Part shown: in pieces, positions 42,828-48,022 of the stretch
Layout: each line of letters opens with the position of its first letter
Numbering within the stretch: the first letter of the stretch is position 1
Assembly (NCBI GenBank): GCA_016932715.1
Contig: JAFGCG010000193.1
Span: 1 to 48,022, forward strand
Direction: 5' to 3'
Origin: Anaerolineales bacterium
Lineage (GTDB): Bacteria > Chloroflexota > Anaerolineae > Anaerolineales > Villigracilaceae
Length of the DNA: 48,022 nt
Notes under the pieces: generated by a model
Told to the model about the DNA's origin: nothing
Databases searched by the model: none
What the model saw: only the letters and a program-made list of their open reading frames with translations
Position numbers and translations under genes: made by a program

Positions 42828-42930
42828 TTCACCACAGAGCCCACTGAGAACACAGAGAAAACCCTTTAAAAATCTCCCCCGGCACTTGCGCCCGGGGCAA
42901 GTGTGTGGACTCCGTGTTCTCCGTGGTGAA
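42828..42930. repeat. Nonamer-word hairpin repeat carrying the 27-bp GC module
   Basis: Same element as 1423-1500, with words such as ACCACAGAG and AACACAGAG on the left and the complement on the right. The right arm is interrupted at 42878-42904 by a GC-rich palindrome with core arms CACTTGC/GCAAGTG. The flanking bases (AATCTCC before, GTGGACT after) are contiguous in the copy at 1423-1500. Confidence 0.9.
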
Positions 42931-42940
42931 AGACTTAATA

Positions 42941-42970
42941 AAATCGCCCCAAACGGGGCGATTTCTTTTT
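42941..42970. terminator. Bidirectional terminator between recR and the leftward membrane gene
   Basis: AAATCGCCCC (42941-42950) pairs with GGGGCGATTT (42955-42964), loop AAAC, followed by CTTTTT. Confidence 0.92.
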
Positions 42971-42986
42971 AATGGTCAAAGTCGGG

Positions 42987-43688
42987 TTATTGTTCGGCAA
43001 CAGGCGGGGTCCTGGGCGACTTTTGTAAGAAGAATGTTATGACGAGCAGCCCACCCGTGACGAGCAGCATAACGGGCACTGCAAACTTCATGATGGCATT
43101 ATTGTTGAACATGCTCAGGAAGGCCGTGAGGAAAAATCCCGCGCCCGCGATGGTGAGGAGAACGCTCGCGGCTGTCTTCACGCCCGCGGACTTGTTTGCT
43201 ATGCCGACCACAAGTAATCCGAGTCCCACGGCAAGGAACTCGATGGGCCACAGGATTGCCCAGGACTGCCACAAGCCTGTCACCGCGCAGAAGATGAACA
43301 TCAAGCCATTGATGCCGATGATGAATGCAGGGATGGCGAGTCCGGGGACGCGCATGAAGATTGCTGCCATGATGAAGCCGAGCGCCAGCCCCAGGATGAT
43401 CAGTGTCCATGCGACAGCCCAGATCTCCCAGTAATTGGTGAGGCTGGCGAAAAGCAGGATCGCGCCGGTAGTGAGCACGGGGATGCCAGGGATGAAGAAT
43501 GCGCCAAAGCCGCGCTGTACGAATCCGAGGAAACCAGGAAACGTCAGTCCGGCTCCGGCTAGGACGATGATCAGGGGCCATAGTTTCCATGCTTTGGTTG
43601 TCAGGAACGCATTCCCAGTCAATGCGATGAGCCCGATGGCCAGCAGGATAATTCCAGCGATCAGGTTGAATAATTTTTCAGGTTTCAT
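42987..43688 (-). CDS. Multi-spanning membrane protein of unknown function
   Basis: 233 residues from the ATG at 43688 (MKPEKLFNLIAG), which has a GGAGGT site 8 bases upstream. About eight hydrophobic helices with short loops, including AIGLIALTGNAFL, WKLWPLIIVLAGAGL, WTLIILGLALGFIMAAI and a C-terminal pair. It ends in a short charged tail. It resembles the DUF5668/LiaF-like small membrane modules in style, but I cannot assign a family. It follows the Ser/Thr kinase by 14 bp on the same strand, so the two are probably cotranscribed and may act together. Confidence 0.85.
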   Translation of the reverse strand: MKPEKLFNLIAGIILLAIGLIALTGNAFLTTKAWKLWPLIIVLAGAGLTFPGFLGFVQRGFGAFFIPGIPVLTTGAILLFASLTNYWEIWAVAWTLIILGLALGFIMAAIFMRVPGLAIPAFIIGINGLMFIFCAVTGLWQSWAILWPIEFLAVGLGLLVVGIANKSAGVKTAASVLLTIAGAGFFLTAFLSMFNNNAIMKFAVPVMLLVTGGLLVITFFLQKSPRTPPVAEQ

Positions 43689-43702
43689 GATAGACCTCCA
43701 GT

Positions 43703-45232
43703 CTAGGAAATGAATTGGCTGATCGAAGCAATCAGAAAAGCCAGGAAAATATTGACCGATGCACAAAACAGGCACAGGATCGTCATGGCTGGGCCGAAGT
43801 TGCGTGTCCAGATGGGTCCTGCCTCGGGGATGCGGCTGATCTGCACCGGGATGAAAATCGCCAGCCAGATAAAGACCAGCTCTACCACCCATAGAAAGAC
43901 CCAGTCCTCCCAGCGACCGGTCAGCGTGGAATAGGTGAAAAGCAGGGCATTGCCGAAGACAATCCCGCTTGGGATCATGACGCCCCACTGCTGGGTTGCC
44001 CAGCCGATGATCGCCAGGAAGCCGGCGAAAAGGAACACTTCCGCGGGCCAGGCGTATGCCATGACGCTTTGTCCGCTGAGGGCGCTGAGCGTGATGATGA
44101 CAAAGTTCACGATCAGGAATAAGCCGATCCCGCCAAAGACGCCGGACAGTGGGCTGATGCGGACGAACGGAAGCCTTTCCAGAGCCGTGGTCAACTTGTA
44201 TAAAAGCTGATTGAAAGGCACGTCAAGCCGGACCTCGGATGACGGTCCATCTCCAATCGGTTTGATTCCCGCGTCGGTATCGGCATCGGCAAAGCGATGA
44301 TCGGTGATCTGCCTGCGGGCGGTCCCGGAAAAGACGGCTCCCTGCGAAAAGCCGCCCGGCGGCAGGACGGTCGGTCGCTCTTCCGCCGAAAGGTCCGTTT
44401 CGATGCCCTCCAGCGCTTTGGACATTTCCTCCGCGCTCTGGTAACGGTCATCCGGATCTTTTGACAGCGCCTTGAGCACGATCGCCTCGAGCGAAAGCGG
44501 CAGCATCGGGTCCACCTGGGTGGGGAGGGGCAGGGGATCGTTCAGGTGCTTCATCAGGATCGCGAGCGGCGTATCGGCATCGAAGGGGGTATAGCCCGTG
44601 AGCATTTCATACAGCACGATGCCCAGCGAGTAGATGTCACTGCGGTTGTCACATTTCCCTTCGAAGCCCTGCTCGGGAGCCATGTAGTTGAGCGTGCCCA
44701 TCAGGGCGCCCGAGACGGTGTGCTGTGTATTCCCGATGATCTGTGCGATACCGAAATCGGTCAGCACCGCCTGGCCCTTCTTGGTCAGCATGATATTGGC
44801 AGGCTTGATATCCCGGTGGATGATCCCTTCGGAGTGTGCGTACGCCAGGCCGCTCAGGATATCTTTCAGGACGCGGACGATCGTCGCCAGCGGCATGCGC
44901 TGATTGCGGACTCGATAGTTGTTGAGGAGCGTGCGCAGCGTATCGCCTTCGAGCAGTTCCATCACCATGTAATAGTAGTCATCCTGCATATCGAAGTCGA
45001 AGACCTGCACGATATTGGTGTGGCGGAGACCGGAGACCGCGTGGGCTTCCGTCCGGAAGCGCTTCAGGAACTCCCTGCTTTCCACAAGGTCCGAGCGCAG
45101 GATCTTGATCGCCACGTAGCGTTCCAGCTGCGGATGGTAAGCCTTGTAGACCTGTGCCATCCCGCCGCGTCCCAGCGGTTCGAGAATGCGATATTTTCCT
45201 AAAGTTATTCCTTCGAGGTTAGATGGTGACAT
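43703..45232 (-). CDS. Ser/Thr protein kinase with C-terminal membrane domain
   Basis: 509 residues. Kinase domain about 12-275: GRGGMAQVY loop, VAIKIL (Lys), HRDIKPANI, TDFGIAQ, GTLNYMAPEQ. A linker (about 275-345) includes a Asp/Ala/Thr-rich stretch (RRQITDHRFADAD) whose codons (about 44250-44320) look like short GATCxxC words, perhaps from a repeat. From about 360 the chain is membranous with four to five helices, ending SISQFIS. The kinase is cytoplasmic. Neighbours are an FHA-domain regulator upstream and a membrane protein downstream, a plausible phospho-signalling set (FHA domains bind phospho-threonine). Confidence 0.94.
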   Translation of the reverse strand: MSPSNLEGITLGKYRILEPLGRGGMAQVYKAYHPQLERYVAIKILRSDLVESREFLKRFRTEAHAVSGLRHTNIVQVFDFDMQDDYYYMVMELLEGDTLRTLLNNYRVRNQRMPLATIVRVLKDILSGLAYAHSEGIIHRDIKPANIMLTKKGQAVLTDFGIAQIIGNTQHTVSGALMGTLNYMAPEQGFEGKCDNRSDIYSLGIVLYEMLTGYTPFDADTPLAILMKHLNDPLPLPTQVDPMLPLSLEAIVLKALSKDPDDRYQSAEEMSKALEGIETDLSAEERPTVLPPGGFSQGAVFSGTARRQITDHRFADADTDAGIKPIGDGPSSEVRLDVPFNQLLYKLTTALERLPFVRISPLSGVFGGIGLFLIVNFVIITLSALSGQSVMAYAWPAEVFLFAGFLAIIGWATQQWGVMIPSGIVFGNALLFTYSTLTGRWEDWVFLWVVELVFIWLAIFIPVQISRIPEAGPIWTRNFGPAMTILCLFCASVNIFLAFLIASISQFIS

Positions 45233-45242
45233 GTATGCTCCG

Positions 45243-45320
45243 GTGTTCTTTCGATGTAGATATTATCCCCAATCGAGATTTTCAACCTATCCAAACGCTA
45301 ACAGCCCGCTACCAGCTTGC
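45243..45320 (-). repeat. 78-bp promoter-like repeat, copy 2
   Basis: Copy of 6532-6609 with a 48-bp exact block (45267-45314). On the minus strand it has TTGAAA, 17-bp gap, TATCTA, about 30 bp upstream of the kinase start. It fills the whole gap between the FHA gene and the kinase gene. Confidence 0.8.
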
Positions 45321-45323
45321 TGT

Positions 45324-45944
45324 TCACTCCATATCAGTTTTTCCGAGCAGTTTATAGCCCAGACCGCGCACGGTGATCAACAGGACAGGGGTATTGGCGT
45401 CGCTTTCGATCTTTGTTCGCAGACGGCGGACGAGGTTCTCGATTTGGTAGTCATAGATCCCTGCTTGATATTCGGACCAGACCGTTCGGCCGATCTCGTC
45501 CTTCGAGCAGACTTTCCCCCGATTCTCATCGAGATATATCAGCAGGGCAAACTCCTTCGGCGAGAGCTGGATCGCGTGCCGGTTCAGGCGGACGACCCCC
45601 GCCTCGACGTTTACTTCCAGTTCCGGGAAGGGAGTCTCGCGCGTCGTTGTATCCGGGTCATGGAACGTGAAGACGATCTCGCCGATGGAGATCTGGTCGC
45701 CGTCGCGCAACTGCATACTTCCCAGGACGCGTTCTCCGTTTAGAAATGTTCCGTTGGTACTGCCCAGGTCATCCAGAAAGACGCGGCGTCCATCGCGGCG
45801 GATGTGAGCATGTTCACGCGAGGCACGCTTGCTGACGATCACGATCTCGTTTTCCACTGCTCGACCCAGGCGTGTAATTGCCTGTTCCAGGAAATGTTCC
45901 CGCTTGGATGGATCACGTACATAGGGAGTGTTTGCGTCTGCCAT
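45324..45944 (-). CDS. FHA-domain / OmpR-type winged-helix regulator
   Basis: 206 residues from the ATG at 45944 (AGGAGC site 6 bases upstream). The FHA domain (about 24-95) has ITRLGR, SKRASREHAHI and LDDLGSTNGTFLNGE, the residues that read phospho-threonine. The C-terminal winged helix (about 110-205) has LSPKEFALLIYL, GKVCSKDEIGRTVW, YQIENLVRRLRTKI and VRGLGYKLLG, as in OmpR/PhoB effectors, but no receiver domain is present. So it is likely switched by Ser/Thr phosphorylation, with the adjacent kinase as the obvious candidate (inference). Confidence 0.95.
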   Translation of the reverse strand: MADANTPYVRDPSKREHFLEQAITRLGRAVENEIVIVSKRASREHAHIRRDGRRVFLDDLGSTNGTFLNGERVLGSMQLRDGDQISIGEIVFTFHDPDTTTRETPFPELEVNVEAGVVRLNRHAIQLSPKEFALLIYLDENRGKVCSKDEIGRTVWSEYQAGIYDYQIENLVRRLRTKIESDANTPVLLITVRGLGYKLLGKTDME

Positions 45945-45967
45945 GGCTGCTCCTGAGAATCGCGCAT

Positions 45968-45993
45968 AGTATAGCATGTCCGCCGGGTAAAAT
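45968..45993. promoter_or_regulatory. Divergent -10 boxes
   Basis: TATACT on the minus strand (45968-45973) faces the FHA gene. TAAAAT on the plus strand (45988-45993) lies 6 bases before the GTG of the glycosyltransferase. They are 14 bp apart, so the two promoters may compete. Confidence 0.5.
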
Positions 45994-45999
45994 ATCCCT

Positions 46000-47259
46000 G
46001 TGAAAATCACTATTCTTACCTATGGCTCGCGTGGCGACGTCCAGCCTTTCCTGCCTCTGTCGCTTCGGCTCATGGGAGAAGGTCACTCCGTCAAACTGGC
46101 TGTGCCATTCCGATTCAGGAATTTTGTTGAGGAACAGGGTGTTGATTTTGTGCCTTTGGCTGGCGATCCGGAAGACCTGAGTCGGCGCTTTAATAATGTG
46201 GGATACAACTCTTTGAAGATGGTGCGTGAGATGATGGAGCATGCCATCGAGATCGGCGCCGAGGTTGCGCGTCAAACGGAAGAGGCTTGTCAGGATGCTG
46301 ATCTGATCATCCATACGTTTGCTCATACGGTTGGCGCGCATACCCTGGCGCGGGAAAAGAACATCCCTGATATTCACATTCAGACATTCCCCATGTTCGG
46401 GCCGACTGGCGACTATCCAAACGTCACTTTGCCGGATTTGAGATTACCTTTCTTAAATCGTCTTACACACATATTTTCAGAAAAGATCGCGTGGTGGAGT
46501 TCCCGAATTGGCTTCGAACGCGTCCGCCGCCGCGCCGGACTCCCGAAACGAAAGCTTTACTGGCCCTTCGGGGACGATCCGTTTCGCCCGCGGACCCCGA
46601 TCCTGTGCGCGTGGAGCCCAGGCATTCTCCCCGCCTCGAGCGACTGGCCGCCGGATGTGCATGTCACCGGTTATTATTTCTTGCCTCCGGACCACTCTTA
46701 TCAACCGCCTGCCGAACTTCATTCGTTTTTGCAGGCGGAGGCACCGCCGGTCTGCATTACCTTTGGAAGCATGGTCCATCGCGATGCCGAAAGAATCAAC
46801 CATGTAGTGCGTGAAGCATTGGAGCAGACGGATCAGCGCGGAATTATCCTCACAGGCTGGGGCGGGATGAAGGATCGTTCGACTAGGGATTTGCTCTATT
46901 TGGAGGCAGCGCCCCATGACTGGCTGTTGCCGCGCTGCAAAATGGTCATCCATCATGGCGGGGCAGGGACGACTGGCGCGGGGCTGCGTGCCGGGATCCC
47001 GAATATCGTCGTGCCATTCACGGCCGACCAGCCGTTTTGGGGAGGAAGGGTCCAGGCTGTCGGTGCGGGGCCAAAGCCGATCCTTGTAAAAAAACTTTCG
47101 GTGGAGAAGCTGACACGGGCAATGGCCGAGGCGGAAACGAATGCCTTTCGTGAGCGGGCACGGGCCATCGGTCAGGAGGTACGAAGCGAAGATGGGGTGG
47201 GTGAAGCTGTCAAATTAATTGAAAAATATTCTAACGGGTTTCATAGCCGACACAGATGA
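46000..47259 (+). CDS. Family 1 glycosyltransferase (sterol/flavonoid UDP-glycosyltransferase type)
   Basis: 419 residues, GT-B fold. It begins ITILTYGSRGDVQPFLPL, the classic start of sterol glucosyltransferases and MGT-type enzymes. The C-terminal donor site has HHGGAGTTGAGLRAGIPNIV split around the nucleotide-binding His/Gly motif, then PFTADQPFWGGRVQAVG. It transfers a sugar from a nucleotide sugar to a lipid, sterol or secondary metabolite; the acceptor is unknown. The start is a GTG, 6 bases after a TAAAAT box and without a ribosome-binding site. Confidence 0.93.
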   Translation: MKITILTYGSRGDVQPFLPLSLRLMGEGHSVKLAVPFRFRNFVEEQGVDFVPLAGDPEDLSRRFNNVGYNSLKMVREMMEHAIEIGAEVARQTEEACQDADLIIHTFAHTVGAHTLAREKNIPDIHIQTFPMFGPTGDYPNVTLPDLRLPFLNRLTHIFSEKIAWWSSRIGFERVRRRAGLPKRKLYWPFGDDPFRPRTPILCAWSPGILPASSDWPPDVHVTGYYFLPPDHSYQPPAELHSFLQAEAPPVCITFGSMVHRDAERINHVVREALEQTDQRGIILTGWGGMKDRSTRDLLYLEAAPHDWLLPRCKMVIHHGGAGTTGAGLRAGIPNIVVPFTADQPFWGGRVQAVGAGPKPILVKKLSVEKLTRAMAEAETNAFRERARAIGQEVRSEDGVGEAVKLIEKYSNGFHSRHR

Positions 47260-47302
47260 TTTGTTAATGGGTATTGTGGTATCATCACGACGTTCTCAAA
47301 AA

Positions 47303-47473
47303 TTTGCTACCGGACAAAGTTCAAAATCCTCACCACGAAGGTCACAAAGAGGCACAAAGGCAAATCTTAAGACTCTTCCTTCGTGAGACTTCATGCCCTT
47401 CCCCGGCACCTGCGCCCGGGGCAGGTGTGTGGTAAAAAACGCATGGCGTCACAAAAAACTGTCCGGTCGTGAA
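47303..47473. mobile_element. 171-bp MITE, copy 2, with 8-bp target duplication
   Basis: Inverted relative to 27330-27500. Ends TTTGCTACCGGACA (47303-47316) and TGTCCGGTCGTGAA (47460-47473); flanking direct repeat CTCAAAAA at 47295-47302 and 47474-47481. It carries the 27-bp GC module at 47402-47428. It sits 94 bp upstream of the rRNA promoter. Confidence 0.9.
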
Positions 47474-47566
47474 CTCAAAAAAAGAGTATTGTGAATGTGC
47501 AAGTCAGTGGATGACCATCGACATAGAAGCAAAAGAGATTTTTTAAGGTTAAATGTCTGATAACTC

Positions 47567-47594
47567 TTGACAAAATCGCCCAAATACATATAAT
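47567..47594 (+). promoter_or_regulatory. rRNA operon promoter
   Basis: TTGACA (47567-47572), 16-bp gap, TATAAT (47589-47594), both perfect boxes. The start would be near 47601, giving a leader of about 330 bases before 16S. Upstream is AT-rich, possibly an UP element. Confidence 0.9.
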
Positions 47595-47723
47595 AAGCAT
47601 TCGCCAGTACATTCTACAAGATCTCGTCCCCCTGACAGATCGATGAAAACTGAGAAGTCTCGAGTCAGAGACACAAGCCTGTGAACAAGCCCTGAGCTTG
47701 ACGAAGGGTTGCAGTCTGACGAG

Positions 47724-47756
47724 CCGATGTCGAAAGACAGATGACATCGGTGTTTT
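47724..47756 (+). promoter_or_regulatory. Leader hairpin with T-rich tail
   Basis: CCGATGTC (47724-47731) pairs with GACATCGG (47743-47750), followed by TGTTTT. It looks like an attenuator or an intrinsic pause in the rRNA leader. Confidence 0.55.
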
Positions 47757-47827
47757 CGTCTGTTGGTGTCTTGACAGCAGGCCAAGGCGGCTCCTGGAAG
47801 TAAAGTGCAGCCCGCTTTGTACCCGGA

Positions 47828-47836
47828 ACTTTAACA
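47828..47836 (+). promoter_or_regulatory. boxA-like antitermination site
   Basis: ACTTTAACA resembles the core of boxA (TGCTCTTTAACA), which recruits NusB/NusE in rRNA leaders. It lies 95 bases before the 16S 5' end. Confidence 0.6.
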
Positions 47837-47894
47837 ACTGAATAGTGATAGGAAGCAACAACTCTGTCGATCCAGTAAATAAAACCTTAAACTA

Positions 47895-47922
47895 CACTTC
47901 CGCAAGTAAACTTGCGAGAGTG
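47895..47922 (+). promoter_or_regulatory. Hairpin directly upstream of 16S
   Basis: CGCAAG (47901-47906) pairs with CTTGCG (47911-47916), extended outward by CACT/AGTG with bulges. It may take part in precursor folding or processing. Confidence 0.5.
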
Positions 47923-47930
47923 AAAAAATT

Positions 47931-48022
<92 letters not shown>

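Noticed and set aside
47684..47704. CCCTGAGCTTGACGAAGGG as a functional leader element
   Set aside because: This word resembles a common short dispersed repeat in many bacteria, and its self-pairing is weak.
47475..47861. 128-residue minus-strand frame before the rRNA gene
   Set aside because: It overlaps the rRNA promoter and leader, lacks domain-like features and a ribosome-binding site.

Overview
The window looks like a chromosome segment of a Chloroflexota bacterium, most likely class Anaerolineae. This is inferred from the moderately GC-rich coding sequence, the start of a bacterial 16S rRNA gene at the right edge, the gene mix (Ser/Thr kinases with TolB-like propellers, lipoproteins combining an NBR1-type Ig domain with a CAP domain, a TgpA-type transglutaminase, inositol-1-phosphate synthase, class III cyclase) and intergenic spacers packed with short word-like palindromic repeats. 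No database search was possible, so the lineage is inference.

Layout. 1-3.3 kb: the 3' part of an unrecognised gene with tandem 50-residue repeats, a decayed ABC-2 exporter remnant (ATPase fused to permease tail), and a membrane-anchored TolB-like propeller. 3.3-6.4 kb: a two-gene ABC transporter of the LolD/MacB type, leftward. 6.5-10.2 kb: accessory region with a GIY-YIG gene between two copies of a palindromic repeat, and an LRR-Roc-COR (Roco) GTPase preceded by a perfect 20-bp inverted repeat. 10.2-14.5 kb: four tandem paralogous secreted lipoproteins (NBR1-Ig + CAP). 14.8-19.5 kb: a degenerate DNA-methyltransferase-like protein, a polysaccharide-deacetylase lipoprotein and Ino1. 19.6-28.5 kb: GAF-histidine kinase, PfkB kinase coupled to an M20 peptidase, class III cyclase behind a TgpA-type transglutaminase, and a PAP2 phosphatase. 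28.6-35.8 kb: Ser/Thr kinase with a propeller, then the CIRCE-controlled hrcA-grpE-dnaK-dnaJ operon. 35.9-38.7 kb: zinc-type ArsR sensor with a CDF exporter, then Nudix-prmA. 38.8-42.8 kb: a lipoprotein, a lamin-tail-domain protein and the dnaX-ybaB-recR recombination/replication operon. 43-47.3 kb: FHA-winged-helix regulator, Ser/Thr kinase and membrane protein, divergent from a sterol-type glycosyltransferase. 47.3-48.0 kb: a second copy of a small mobile element, then an rRNA promoter, leader and the 16S 5' end.

The most interesting signal is in the spacers. (1) Two 171-bp copies of a non-coding element have matching terminal inverted repeats and different perfect 8-bp flanking duplications, which makes them a MITE. 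(2) A 27-bp GC-rich palindromic module sits inside repeats of three different kinds, and an otherwise related repeat at 1423-1500 shows the empty site. (3) At a dozen loci the spacers are hairpins whose arms are built of 7-bp words, with a different word at each locus; they occur between all genes of the dnaK operon and of dnaX-ybaB-recR, and one lies inside the prmA coding sequence. (4) A related class uses 9-bp words. (5) A 78-bp promoter-like sequence occurs twice, 39 kb apart. Several genes also have a -10-like box only 6-9 bases upstream of the start codon, suggesting leaderless transcripts.
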